A stretch of 64,000 bases of DNA from Trissonchulus latispiculum (lineage: Eukaryota > Nematoda > Enoplea > Enoplida > Ironidae), in the NCBI GenBank assembly GCA_030248195.1, contig JASAND010012409.1, positions 32,629 through 96,628 on the forward strand, written 5' to 3'. The notes below the pieces were generated by a model that saw only the letters and a program-made list of their open reading frames with translations, made no database searches and was not told the DNA's origin. The translations under genes and the position numbers were made by a program. Below, one piece after another: positions 12,701 to 27,700 of the stretch (positions are counted from its first letter, which is position 1; every line of letters begins with the position of its first letter).

Positions 12701-15700
12701 ATATGGCTCAAAGTTACAGGACTTGTAGCAACCCAACAGAATGTTGTTGACAATTAGGTTAAGCTCCTAGATTACTAGTGAATACCTGTGATGTGCGACG
12801 TTGGAGAAATGTACGGACCTGACCAACTTCAAGTCAACGAAAACGGATACAAGAGAATATTCAATAATCTCACGCAGACTCAATAAAAATGACAGAATTA
12901 GCGAAGACACGAAATCAGATTAACAAAACTACTAAACCTCACTAAATGAGCAAGCACCAGAAAATAGACACTGACGATCACAAAATAGGGACTCCCCAGA
13001 AACTGCAACGCAACCTGTCCCGACCCGAACTCTCATACCAACTGGCTACAATTACCCAAAAATGGCGAATAGTGACTATTAGCTAAGTAACCGAAGAACT
13101 TAGTCAAGAGAGAGAAGAAAAGGTTAAGCGTTTGTCGAAATCCAACACTAAATTCACTTAGGCTTAACAACTCGAGTATAATTTATATCTTTCCTGCAGG
13201 TGCTATCTTCACACTAGCGTACTGCGAAAACCTAACTCCGTATGTTCAACGACTTATAGCCAAATCAGTGATTTCCGACTCTGCCCCTAATGTCGCGGTG
13301 TGACTTCACTTATCAAAATTGAGTTCAGCCCGATAGAGTAGACTCAGACAGCTCAAATTTTAGCCAGAAAGGGATCGCAGGCCCGCCATACCCGACCAAA
13401 GTAAAAAGATATGGTTTAATATTTCACACACATAAACTAGGTCCCATAGACAATATTTCGAGCAAGTTTCAGTAAATTTTGAGAAATTATATTTTTTTCG
13501 AGTTTTCAACCCCTCTTGCGCAGTCGGCGATGGCGGCCTAAACTTGGCATAATCGTTGTTATGACTGAAAATCGATGACTTTTCGATTTTTGAAAGGCCA
13601 TATCTCTAAAGTGGGTCTGGGATTTAGCTCATTTTTGCACGGATATTGGTACAGATGATTAATATTTATAATAAATGCGTGGTACTAAGGAATAATCACG
13701 TTGCTGTCTTGGAGATTTATATGAGACATGTCTTACTTTACTGCTACAAACAATTGTAACAGCTGTAACAATTTGTTCATTTTCTGAAGTGGTAGTTTTA
13801 GGAAAATTTACACTTTGGTTGACTTTGAGGGCTTCAAGCTTTTGGTGTGCGTCGCTTACGACTTATGCATACATAAGAAATGTAGACAATTTAGTTCCCT
13901 ATCTAATGATTGCAGTCCTATCTATGTAATACGTGTTGTCAGTAAAAAACGCCAGCACAAAGTGTAAAGTCGGTCATTGCGCACCGCTGAAAGTGATAAA
14001 CGTCATGTTGGAAAGGGTTAACAGGTCCAATTAGCCAGTCATGTCAATCGTGGCAAACTGATGCAAACAACGGTAAATAGTTACACAAAACAGCAATTTA
14101 GTCAAAAGTGTCTGTATCATGGACAGTCACTCAGTTGGACTAAACAGCAAAAAATAATAAAAATCAGCAATTCAAGAGTTAGAAATGGAAAATAAAAACA
14201 AAAGAACAATGAATAAACACAATGATACAGAAAATGTTGAAAGCAAGAAGCTATAATAAAATAAGAGTCTGTTTGGTAGGCTAACGAACCGACAACACGT
14301 CAACTAGAACTTTGCACACCCACACAGCCGCTAACGAGGATGCTGGAATAATTTTTGGAATGTTAGAAAAATCTGAAAAATGCTCCACTTCTCTTAATAT
14401 CCGTATCAAATCGCTTTTGCTAGCGTTTTCAACACTAGTCTGTAAATATCTAATATTATGGGAATATATGTATCAGATATGTATACCGGAATATGTATTA
14501 TTGTAAAACATCGGAATATTTTACATATTGGTTAATGCAGGAAAGTTTTGAAATTTACGACTTTGAATTACAAAATTCTTGATACACCAAAATGTCATCT
14601 AAAAATCAACAGGTTTACTTTACCCAAATGTTCTATAAAGATATATGGTGCAATGTTTTCGCGTTCTTGGACTTAATAGTTGTGGAAGATATAATTTGGA
14701 CTTACATATGTTGTTGACAGTGACGATACGGTTCCCGGGGACATAACGAATCCCTGCGTCATGGGAATTGGTTTTGTTCGCCAGTCATGTACAATTACTT
14801 TAGTGCCCAAGTTCTCTTGGAAATCATATACAGTCGGTGCACTTGCATTCAGCAGTAGCTTTAGTCCTAGAAAAGATACGTATAATATGAATCGGAAATA
14901 AATACAACATTTTCAGACAAATAAAACGTACAGAAGGAAATGTTTCGTTACAGAATCTGTCACGCAAAAACTTGTCGGGACCAAACCCACAACTTTCGGT
15001 TAGCTAGGCCACTAGTTCGAACCAAGAATGCGAACCTAAATCATAGTGATATCCTAAAGGACACTTGTACAGCAACGTTGAAATTGAATGTGACTGCACT
15101 GCAGCATGTGATTGTTTTCTGAACTTGAATATAGTTTCTTCCATTTGTTATTGCATAGAATTTGTGTGTTGGCTTCATCCGTATACGTCGCATTACACTT
15201 CACTGTAAAAAAAATTTCCTAGCTGTTATCTATTTTTCGATGATCACTGTTGTCATTCAAGAAAAATAGATAAAAGTTATCAGGTATAAAAGATATCAGT
15301 TAGCTATTATTTCGGGATTGATTGAAAATCTAGAAAATTAGATAACAGTTATCTAATATTGCTGGCTAATATCAATCGTTTTAATTTGGGCATTAGTACT
15401 TCAACGGCAATTGCTAACCTGTACTCATTAAATATTGTTGATAGTGGCAAAATTTTTTAATCTTAAAGTAAGTTAAATAGTTCAGATAATTAAAATTTTA
15501 ATAGTTTTCGGCGTTTTATGATGATAGCGGCAATAAGCAACATGGGCTTTTTAGTTGTAGCTATGAAACTGCACTCAAATTGCGTCTACACTCAATTTAA
15601 CCTGAAAGCAGAGAGAGGGGGCAAAGTTTTATCCGGGTCTATAATTTCAGACACAGCCTGGACTCAGAACTGGACGGCTTTCCCCAAACCTCCAAGCTCG

Positions 15701-18700
15701 GATTCCGGGAAATACTTTAATCAATCTGCACTGGGTTTTGGTCTAAATTGCATTATTATTATTATCCGTGTTTGGTGATACGACAGCAAAAGCGTCAGGA
15801 AAGCACCGCCGTGTATGATTAAACAAATGATTAAACTTTCGAAATTTAGCCACAATTTTAAATTTAGCATCTATCTTAGCCTCAAGGTATAGTGTTGTTT
15901 TAGTAACCGATGTTAGTTTCAGTTTCACTTTCAAGTCTCTTCCCAAAATAGTTTCAGTTTCAGTTTTAGTTTTAGTCGGAGTTTCAGTGTCAGTTTCAAT
16001 TCATTCGAAAAACTGCAGGTTCCAGCCTTGAGACATTAATGCATGAATTTATATACTTCGCTGCAGAGTATTAACGAAAAAACCGCTTTAAACCTTCAAA
16101 TTTTCATGTCTTGAAAAAAGACTGAAACTAGTTTCAGTCCGAGTTTCAGGTCTTTACCCAATCTAGTTTCAGTTTCAGTCGGCCGCCTAAAATAGTTTCA
16201 GTTTCAGTTTCAGGTCTCCTCACGAAATAGTTTCAGTTTAAGTTTCAGTTTCTGAAACTGAAACTGAAACTGAAACCTGTACAACCTGAAGCCTAGTTTC
16301 AGTTTCAGTTTCAGTGCCTGAAACATCACTCACTACCTCAAGGTCAAAAGCTATGGTAGGAAAGAGGGGGCAAGGTCTGCCATTTTTATTGGATCAAAAT
16401 AGGCGCAAAGAGACGCCGATTTTTGCCAGAATTTCAAATTTAGACCTGTCATTGCTGGAAAAAGAAGCAACACTCGACAGACGGAATACATTTAGCATTT
16501 AGAACTAGTACAGTGGCAACATGGCAAGTAACATTGATGCGAGGCAAACAGTAACACCTGTGATCAAAACATTTTGGTCCTGTTAATATCAGTGTTTTGC
16601 GTGAACTCCGAAAGGTTGAAAATCAGCGCAATAAAATAATCTCAACGACGAGGGTGTGACTCAGTGGTACAGCGTTCTGCTCAAGATAGTTCCCAAGTTC
16701 TGTGGTTCGATGCCCGCCCTGGACACTTTTCTTCACATCTTTCGTTTGAACTCGAAACCGCTTAAAGTATATATATTTCATTCTGAAGCTCGAAACAGAT
16801 CCAAAACTTGTCCACGAACTTTCTTCAAAATACAATTTGCAAGTTTTGTATGCATCAGTTCTGTGAGACAATCCCGAAAAGCCGAATATTAACAATTTGC
16901 AACATTTTTCGAACTTTACTAATATGCACAATAGCTGCATCAATCGATAGCTTTTTCAATTTTAAGAAACGACTCTTCTCACCACAAACTCCCATTTGAT
17001 TGTTATTTGTTTGCCATAGTTTAAAGTTCCCGTTTTGGCCCTTTTTCAGCAGAAAGTGAAAATTTTGAATAGCTACAACCTTTCTATTCCAGGCCGAAGT
17101 AATCTGAAATTTTAATAGATTACGTAAAATTCTAAGGGCTATCACTTGGCGCGCTTTGGCCTCAATGCTGTAGGTAGAATTTTTGACCCTGGCTGCCCAA
17201 CCCACTTAAATATTAAAATGTATATATGCACATGTAGAATAACTGGTTGACAGAACTGATTTTTTCCATGATTTGATTTCATAAAACGATTCAGCTCATT
17301 ATGAGCTTCAAAATGATGTATAGATCTCTGAAAAACTCGCAAAATTGAGCAAGTTATGAACATTTCAATCTGGGTATCCAGACGCTGTCACAGTCAGCTG
17401 CACGTTTGACCCCATAAATTTTGCTGCATCAGCGAAGCAGGTTTCATCCAGCTCAACCACTTCGTGCAGTAACGTGTGCTACGCAAGTACTCGATACGCT
17501 GATACCGCATCGAGCACTATAGAAAGGAGAGAAACAAACAAGTTTTTTAAGTTTCATGTCAATATTTTCTGACATATTTGCTGTTACTTGCTGTTTACAG
17601 AGCAGTGGAAGCAATGTTTTTTGGCCATTACGTACCTTTGGGGGTACCGATGGCAGGGTCTAAACCCAATAATAAGGGTTGAAATCCCTTTTTATTGGAA
17701 GCCATCCAATTCAAATGGCCGGATAGCTAGCAACATTTTGATTGCTAATATCCAAAGCGTTGGATTGGATGGCTGACAGTGAATATTGTGGATAATTTAG
17801 TATCCAACAGGATAATTCTCGACCAAACATCTAAATGAAAATTAAAGATCGAAGCTCATTATCCGGTTCCCGTCGTCTGTGATGTGCCTCTATGCAGCAC
17901 AGTATTAGGGAGCATGTTCGCTTTGTTTTCCGCAATTATTCTAAATTGAACAAAAAAATAACAAATACCAGTCATCCTTTAATTTTAGGTGACGACCCTC
18001 TATTTTTCACGGATAACAGTTACCTTGGAATTTATGGTAAAGGCTATTAAAGTTAAATTGGTAACAAGTCTCCAATTTTAACTGTTTGCTGCCATCCCAA
18101 ATTATTAGATAACAGTTATCTAATTTGTTGGGATGTCACAAATTCCCTATCTAAGAAAAATAGATAACTGTTATGCAATTTTTTTACAGTGTTGCTATTC
18201 AGTTATTTCAACTATTCAATTGTTAAGGCCACTGAAGCAATAGATAATATTTGAGAGCTTACTCCACTAACGATTAAATTGATTGCGATATTCCAGTTAA
18301 CTAAATACCTGTGTTATTACTGAGAAAGCAGTTGTATCAATGCTGCAATACAGATCTTATTTACCTGCAGATTCGCCTCCAAAACGAAATTTTTCCGTTG
18401 TCATCGTAAAGCACTTGCCTTGGTAAGGATCATACCATTCATCAAAATTCCTAAAAATAGTCATGCTAAATATTCCTGTTTTAAAAGGCATGTCAGAAAA
18501 TCTAAAATGTGTGCCATTAAATTACAGAAGACAGAACAAAGAGCAGGCTCAAATTAGCAACAATTGTCTATAGTTTGTCACTAAGCATAATGTTTGCGCG
18601 GCAGCTACTCTTCGCGAAAAACACAGGTCACAATATTTGAAATGCTGCTGTTCTACAGCTTCAACCAGACGTATTTCAAGGAACTGTTTGCGTTTTGGCG

Positions 18701-21700
18701 CCAAACCCAACGCATGAATATTAAGGTTGGGCAGTGCAGTTTCCAACATGTTTGCTCCATATTTAATAAGTACACAATTAATCTGATAGACAAAGGTTGT
18801 TACTTGATAGTATACAAATCATTGATTTTGCTTAGGTAGGCAGCTTTGACAGCGTGTACAATTTTCATTTTCTGTTTTATGTGTTCTTGATTTTTCGAAT
18901 TACCTTTCCTGAGTCTGAGTGTTTTCATCCAAAAACGTCTTCGCCTAAACTTTCTGGAATATTTTTTCCGGGATTATTTATAATCATATTCACAATTTTG
19001 TATATTTGCTTACTGCACACGTTAAGAATATGACAAAATGACATTTACCCACTTCTACATTTATAGAAAGATACCACCAAATAAGTAATTTTGATAAATT
19101 CACAACTGCGGTGCTGAATAAAAATAGGCTACTGCAATTGAAATATTTCATATGCAAATACCAGTACGCGCAGCTGGTGTCATCATTACATGATCTCACT
19201 ACATTGACACGTTCTGAGAATGGAAAAAGTGTTTTGTCCGTTTGTAAGTAGTCGGTTTCAATGATTGAAGTCAGAAGTTCGAAATACCATGGTGCGCCGA
19301 CCTAAAGCATGACATCCAAATTCCTAAACATGCCTAAAATTTCTGAAATTTTTTGACATAACATTAGCTACATAAAACACAGTTACGGTATGATTTACTG
19401 TACTTCGCAGGAGTGTATTCTATCGTATTGCATGTGCACTGTAGGTCTTTTAATTTCATAAATTAAATTTGTCTAAAGGCCGAATTCTGTAAAGAGATGC
19501 ATCCTTCATTCAAGCTTTCATTCTTCTACCCAATGTTTCATAGCCTATGCACCTTCGTTTTTCAACTGCGTCATCACACCAGATATCATATTACTTGTAT
19601 ACTGATTATTCTTGATGTCTGATTAGAACTAATAATTACTAACATAATCTGAAAGAATTCCTGTTTAGTTGATCTGCTCACCAAAAAATTTGTGTACTGT
19701 GGCTGTATGCTGAAAACTATACCATACCTGTGAATCAAGCTCAACCATGTATACATTTTTAGAATCCTGCACAATTACAGATGTCAGCATCAGAAAAAAC
19801 GCGGAACTCCGACTTTCATTTATGGAAGATCTTAAATCCTCTGTCAAAACTTTTGAATGTTCAAAATTTCGTTTTCATGATCTAATAAAGCTGGCTCCGT
19901 AACAAATTTTCGTTATATGAAAATCATTCGAAAGCTATTGACGAGCTGAACAACTTTTGGGCTGTTGTACATTTTACGGGGACAGAAACCCCTGCATTGC
20001 GTAAATTGCCCTTTTCCACTTAAGTCAAAACTCAGAGACAATACAGAGCTGAGAAGAGTAGGCCGTAGGCAATGAACTCAACTACTGTCCCCGTAAAATG
20101 AATAGAAAAGTGAAATCTGTCCCCGCACACTAAATAGACTTTATGAAAATGACATTTTAATAATTACACTGAGAAACTAACGACATGCTTAACTTAATAC
20201 ACAATCCTGTTTTTCAAGGAACATGCACTAAAAATGTCTATAAATAAATAAATATAAAATCAAAACTTTACATCATAAAATTTCCATACAACTGAAAAAG
20301 TGACTGTTTCTCTGCATTCTGCATTATAAACCTTATATATTAGTTAAGACTTAATTATTAAATAGCCATGTCATTTTAAAATTAGGTTTTCTATTACATC
20401 AAATTAAAAGTTAATTAAAATATAAAACTCTAAAAATAATTTTAAATGTACAAATTTGTCAATAAATTGAAATTTAAGTGTTGAAAACTATTAACTTAAC
20501 TTAACGAAAGTTTTATATTTTCCTAAACTCCATTTAGTATAATATATGCGGGGAACTGATTTTACTTACCTATTCATTTTACGGGGACAGTCGTTAAGGT
20601 CATTGCCTTTGACCTACCCTTCTCAGTTCTCTATTGTCTCTGAGTTTTGACTTAAGTGGAAGAAAGGCAATTAACGCACTCCAGGGGTTTCTGTTCCCGT
20701 AAAATGTACAACAGCCAACTTTTTGTATTAAAACCAACTTTGGGAAATGCACTAAATTCCGGAACTTTACAAAGCCGGATTTAAAAATTTCTTTATTACC
20801 CACAAATTGGGAAAGATTTCAAAAGTTCTTGACAAGTTGAATTTATGTTAAAATGGAACCGATGTACGATAATGCTCCAACTTCTGGCATGGGTTATTAT
20901 CCATCGATAAAATCATTGCCTGGAGAAATGCGCGTGAGCGCAGCAAACTATCTGCATGATCACATGGTTGCAGAATTTTCATAAACAGTCTGAGTGGATT
21001 GTTTGAGTAGTTTGTGAAGATTAGCTCGAACTTCCACGTCACTAGTTTTATTATCTTAACCAAATTATCTTTACTAGTCCGTTACAATTTTTCATACACC
21101 AGGAATTCACAATAGCCAGACTAAAATATAGCTAAAGAATTTCTCGGTACTTCCGAAGATAGGTCGCGTTTCTGGGAACTGGTTCTGTTACAAAAGTTAT
21201 TTGGCCTGTACGTTGCGGGTATTACAGAAATGTTTGAAAATTTTGCTTTTTGTAGACGGTGAAAGAACAAAAATATGCAGCGAAAGGAAGCTGTAGATTT
21301 ATACTACAGAACTGAGCCTGGGAAGTATGGGCCTTGAAAGAAATAAGAAAAATATGCAGCGAAGCCAGCTCTATGCGACGATGGAAACGAATTCTTAAAT
21401 TTTGCCTTTTGCAATTTTAAATTTACAAATTTTGGCGGAACATGGATTGTCACTTGTTTTTTCTGAATGGAACCTGAAATGCAGGATTTTTAATATTTTC
21501 GAAATCGCGAGGTCTTGAGGAAAACCTGTAAAGATATGTACATACTTGGGGTGTGTCCGAACGCTTAGTATGCAATTAACGATGAAAGTTTTACACACTT
21601 TTTGATCTTACGTTTAATACTTGGTTATCATATTATAAATGGTTTTGATAAATAACAGCGAACAAAAACGGCAGTGTTTTTAGCTTAAGCGCAGATTGCG

Positions 21701-24700
21701 AACATAAGCCGAATATCAAAAGCAAACAGAAAGTAGTCAGTTTACAACAGTCATTAAAAGTAAAAATCAGTGAGCTGTATGGTATGCTCGGATTACCGTT
21801 ACCAGTTTCATCTTCAATTACTATCATGTTACAATTTCAGCTTAGACAATTTTTGATTGTTACTTCTTGCATAATTAATCCAGGTAATTAGCCCAATAAA
21901 GAATAAACTTAAAGAAAGCTAATAAACAATCACACAAATTCTTATAACACTCTTTCTATTTTAAACATTGGCGATTCAAATTTTTTGGCATTTTAAGCGC
22001 ATGTGTCAGTTTTGAACACTCACGCGACATTTCGTATTAACTAGCAGTAAAATAAGTTACCTAATTATCATTTTTCTGATAACTTTTAATGAATTCGTTT
22101 CGGAAAAAGCTAAAAATATACCATATGCATACATAAATATATTCCAATATGTTATCCCATTCTGTATATGTAGTTTCTGTCATTAATGCGTTTAGCTGAT
22201 CCAGATTAAACGATTGAGGGTCCAAAATTAAATCTGTAAGGGTTTTAGAGTTTCCACCACGCCATACTGTGTCATTTTCTAAATAAAATATAATTTGTGC
22301 TCGAACACCAAAAATCGAAATCTTGGTTTAGCATAATAGGTAATGTTATCACTGCATTACCATTTCAGCACTTAACTAACCATATGTAAATAACGACTAC
22401 ATTGTAAGCAGGCTCTCTAATTAGACCTTTTTCTTTCAATAAATACAAGGCCAGCCAATGTAGGAACCTGAAAGCTAGGGAATGCTGCAATTGTGAACCA
22501 AAAACCACGACGATAGCAGCAGATACAGATTTGTCAATCTTGCTTTCATTAATGACACATTATGTTATGCTAGATTGTGACTAACCCTTATCACTGCATA
22601 CACGCGATGCTTTGGCGTTATTTTCAAAACATGAATGATGCAGGGGTTTGATACTGATGTGTCTGGCACTTGTGCTGACTGCCTAATTTGCGTAATTGCA
22701 TCAGCCAAGTTGATTTGCTTATTATTCTTTGACTTGCTGTTGTCATTGCTAATTCTTAATGTTGTCACTGTTAATCAATTTTATTATTTCTATGAAATAG
22801 GTCCGTTAACTTCAGTCTACCGCTGAATAATCTAGTATCCTCTTAGTATACTTGAAGTGTAGCGTCCGCCTCGACATTACAACTGGCGACGAGAGCTAGG
22901 TTCTCTTTTTATTAATTTGCTCTTGGGGACCCACCTTTTACTTCTGCCTTGCATCACAGATCATTGCTTTCTAAATAAAATGGAGCTACTTTCAGGCATT
23001 GCAGTGATAGCTCCGGACAAGTTTCTGCCTCATCCAGGAGATCCTTCACTCAAGTTGTTACGCCATGGTTAAGGAATACTTCCATCATGTGGATCAGGCC
23101 CGACCTGCTGGTTCGAAGTTGTCAGACAGGGGTAAGAATGTCTACCTTCGTGCCTCAGATGTTGGCTTGGGTGCTGTTCTGTCTTAGCAGCTGATTGGTA
23201 GCGAAGTTCCTATTGCTTATGCCTCTCATACGTTGCAGCCCAAAGAGCTCATCTATGCTACTAACGAACGCCGAAGCTCTGGCTTGTCTTGGGGCTTCCG
23301 TACACTGGGAAAAAGTTCCTGCTTGGAAGGTTCTTCACACACGCATCATGAACCACTCACGTCAAAACTCCCAAAAACGACGGACTCCCGTAAGTCCGGT
23401 AAGTTCAATAGATGGCTTGATCTCCTCTGTGTATTCAACTATACGATTCTTAATAGGAAAGGATATGATAATCCAGTCACAGAAGCTTTATTGCGAATGC
23501 GTTCCTCAACAGAACAGTCAATGGTCCTAACGAGAGTCTATGGTTCAAGGTATCAGAACTGATAATCCACATACCATGCCAGGAATGTCACCAAATAGAA
23601 TGAACTTTTAGCTCAAGTTCTGGCATATGTGTCCCGTGGATAGCCCTCAAACAGTCATGTCTCTGCTAATCTGAGCATTACTTCCAAATAAGAAACAAAT
23701 TGACTGGAGAAGATGGGTTCTCCTGCCAAACGCAGCAAGGCTGGTCCTACCAACAGAGCTTCGCAATAAGCTGCTGCATTCGGCATACGATGGTCATCCG
23801 GGGATTGTACGCATGAAGCGCAAGTTTCTTGAATCGTACTGGTAGCCAGGCCAAGACAAAGACGATGGTGAAATACTGTGAGAGATGTAATCGAAGTGAG
23901 AAATTATCGTCTTCCAGCAACGTTGCAGTTACTTCAGTACCTGCTCATTCTCGAGTAGGGAAAAGAGTGGCCATTGTCACTGCCGGACCATTTCTGATTG
24001 CAATGCATCATGCTAAGCTCGCTGTAGTCCTTTTCGACTAGTACTCTAACTTTCCAGAAATCCTGCTCACTTCGGCAGTCACTTCAAGCAGTTGATTGAG
24101 CGGATTTCTGTTCAGTTCTTGGTATGGCAATTTGGATTAATTGGTCACAGAAGCAGTTCAGTGACGAAGTCACTTCATTCCTATATCGGAGAAACATTCT
24201 CCACATCAGAACTGACATCTACAATCCACAGAAAAACGGGAAATTAGAAAGATTTAACCGATGTCTGAAAACTGGATTCCAGGCATTCACCACGTCTGGA
24301 GCAAATTGGACTGCAGGGGTGTTCTTGCTCAATATCTTGTTACGTCCCAGTCAGCTGATGATCACAGTTCAGCTCTCGCTCTCGGGCGCCAGTGTGGAAT
24401 GCTAGAAAGATGTAACGATTCTACTCACGTGAGCCATCCACGGAAATGACTGAAGTCACTCAACCCCAGGCAAGACGCTCGGCTAGATCTACCCGTGGTC
24501 ACCCTCCTTGCAGATACTCACCATAGCTGTGACCCATGGAGGGTGTAATGTTGAATCTGATACGTGTGCTGACTGCTTAATTAGCACAATTGCATCACCC
24601 AAGTAAAATTGCATGTTATTGTTTGACATTTTTGTTGTCATTGCTATATAAGCTCATGCATTGTTACTGTTGATCACAATTGTTATTTCTCTGCACTGAC

Positions 24701-27700
24701 TTCTGTCTACGTATACTCCTAGTATACTCCAAGTATACTCGAAGTGTAGGGTCCGCCTCGACAATGCAGATGCATAAGCTAGTACAGGTTTCAAAGTTTC
24801 AAAGTGAGTAAACTAGTTGTTATTTTACAAAGTATGTGTCTAAAGAAACCAAGTGAATTTTTTGGCAAGTGTTGTAAGAACTATTGGCGCACTGGGTCTT
24901 CCACTGAGGCAGACGATTTTAAGTATTCCAGCCTGCTGGAGCAACATAGTCATATTTCTAAAATTCATGCTGGCCATAACTGGGATGTCTCAGTTAAAGA
25001 AGACTTTTGTGTAGCACCCTCCGGAACTTGGAAACTCGTTATTGGACCACCACCGGTAAAGGAGGCCAAAGGGCGCTCAGGAACTAGTAGAAAATTAAAG
25101 TTGAAAACAGTTAAAGTTAAACAGTGGTGTCCATATTTTTATTTTTATTTTACTAAATCTGATGCAGTAGTATCCCAAGGGATCCGGGGGTAATAACTGT
25201 TTAAGGTGGTGATTCCTTTTGGGCACATATTGTTGGTTGACGGCTCAAACCAAGATGAAATTTGATGAAACTTTCCAAAATAAGTTCTTTTAGCATTCTA
25301 ACACCCTCCTCGCAATCCCGCTTCAAAACTTCGACGTCTCCGTTCAGGGTGGTTTTTGTCAATTTTTGACAGTTAGGCAGTCGCTACACAGCTGTGACTA
25401 TACTCATTCGAAAGATCTAGTTGAGCTCTATATTTTTGCTTTTTAAAGTACCTGTCTAGCTTTTCGCTATCGTGAGATATAGTCGATTTTATTATTTTGG
25501 CGTTGAAAACTTGTCATTTTTGCAGAAATCAAATAAGCTACGTAAGTCGTAAAATTAAACTATGGGTGTCAATTTGAAGGTCTCGTCGAGATCAATTATC
25601 CGTGACATTATAATCTTCTAACTGCTACCGCGTACGCTGCTATCATAGAAATTGTAGTTTTTGCATAAATGTGACCAATTTTTTTCCAGCGATTGTGGAG
25701 CATTTACTATGCAAGCTAGATGGTTGCCACTTACTGGACGAATTTTACACTAAAATACCCAGGGACCCTTTTTTAGTTGTCCCGATTGCTGCTTTCTAGC
25801 TAAAGTGGTCGCTTGTCAAAGTTGGGAAAAGTAGGCAAAATCCAGGTTGCGCATACATTTTAGCTAATTTCTTTATAACGAAGAGCGGTTTCATAATAAT
25901 TAAAAAAGGCTCCCCAGCTATTTGATAGTGGAATCTAATGATGTGGTCGATGCCTCACGAAAAAATTTACTATAGTCTGCAAAAAATCTGGAAAATTAAA
26001 TTACTTCGAAAATACAGTAAAATAATTTTCGAGAGCTAAAGTTAGTTTCGCTGTATTCATTAGAAAGGGCAAATGTTAAGCTGCATTTTGATATAAAAAT
26101 GGCTTCTTAACTCCAAGTAATGGTTGAGTAGTAATGGTTCAAAGTTGATGTCTCCAAAAGGAATCACCACCTTAAACAGGAAACAGAGAACATGAATACC
26201 CAGCTATTTGACCACACTTCATGACAAGGCTGTTTTGATGGTGGCGGACTTTTAGTTTAGCTATTATTACACCATTGTATAGCAATGATTTCTCTCCTCT
26301 GGTCATCCAAAAAAGCTAGCCACGCTTTACGCTAAAAGCTAGTTCTGTGGCTCTGGTAAGCAAAGACACATTCACCAGTCAAGTAATATTATTTAAGCTA
26401 AAACAACACGATTTTCTTAGTACATTGCACTGTATATGTCTGTTAGAAGTTAAGACCGTACCGTTATGGGCACACACGTCTTCTGGACTGTTTAAAATTT
26501 GACATATAATACCACTATTGTGTTCAAAAAGGGAAGCTGCCAGCATAGCAGTAACAGTGCCTAAGTAATCCGACGTCGCAAACGTTAGATAAGTGTTCCA
26601 GTTTAGAATTGTCTGCAGATGGTGAAATTGATCCAGCTGAACGTACCTTAAACGAAAAATTGACTGATATATAAATACAATATAGGTAGTCATCACTCAT
26701 CGGTATCTGTTGGTAAAATGTTGTATGTTTTCGCCGTAGCGTCTGACTTTACACAGTCAAAAACTTTGCAAAAAAACTTCACAGCCACTTTCTAGAAAGA
26801 TTTAGTAGTACGTTACATTTACGCTGCATTACCTTGCAGTACATTGTGGACGCGCAATTACAGAAAAGCTAGCATTCCCAGAAGATTTATAAAACCCAAA
26901 GAATACCAGTCCATAAGGAGCAAGATGCTTCCTGGCAAGAAACATGGTGAGCATCAGCATGCAATTCATTGTTACGACAAACTAAGGAGGTATACTAACA
27001 AACCAACAACCAAAACTAAACACACATGAAATAGCGGATAAACGATTTCTGATTCCACTTGCATTTGCCTCGCTAATCTAATCGTTAGCCTTAAAGCAAG
27101 TAACAGATATTCACTTTATGCTGTGGAAATTAGACAATTGCTCGGAATCAACGAAAACAGGTAATGTAGACTTTGGATTCTGCTGACGACAAGCAGCTTC
27201 AGCTGTTTCAGGAAGTAAGAATTGTTGATTTTTGTTAGCCATTAAAGCCGATTTAATAGTATCAGAGATATTGTAGTAGCAAGCTCTATCGCCAGAAATC
27301 CATCCAACAGGACAATCTATAACCATGAAATTAATTAGCTTCAAGAATAACTGTATGTTTATCTACTACCTCAGGGAAAACTGGTGTACACAATTACTAA
27401 ACTACTGTATATGACCGAATCACGTAGGAGGCATTTTCCTCCGTGATTTACCAGATACAAAATTTGTTTCCATGAACGGTGGTCGTTTGTTAGTTGCTTT
27501 GGTTGTTGGTTTTCCTTGCTTTAGGTTATACTGAAACAAATATAAACTCAAGTCTAGTCTATTAAATAAACATCATATCAGTCAAATTCACATAAATATT
27601 GAATGCCAGGTGCAAGTCCGCATTTTTGGTTACTAAAATGCATTTGAAGAAGTGTAGTTGTATCTAGAAAATGACAGACTTGTATATATTGCCAAATCAT

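Larger units (their letters stand above)
15201..18191. mobile_element. Inverted CACTG-ended repeat pair (possible 3-kb DNA element)
   Basis: CACTGTAAAAAAAATT at 15201 faces AATTTTTTTACAGTG ending at 18191. Just inside both ends lie GATAACAGTTATC palindromes (about 15333 and 18108) and TCTATTTTTC blocks. No transposase is visible inside. The interior contains a hexanucleotide repeat and a tRNA-like SINE head. No exact target duplication was found, so two separate short elements remain possible. Confidence 0.5.

Noticed and set aside
15913..16320. CRISPR-like array
   Set aside because: The repeats are a simple hexanucleotide satellite without spacers, in an animal genome.
16650..16725. Functional tRNA gene
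   Set aside because: A and B boxes are present, but acceptor and T stems do not pair.
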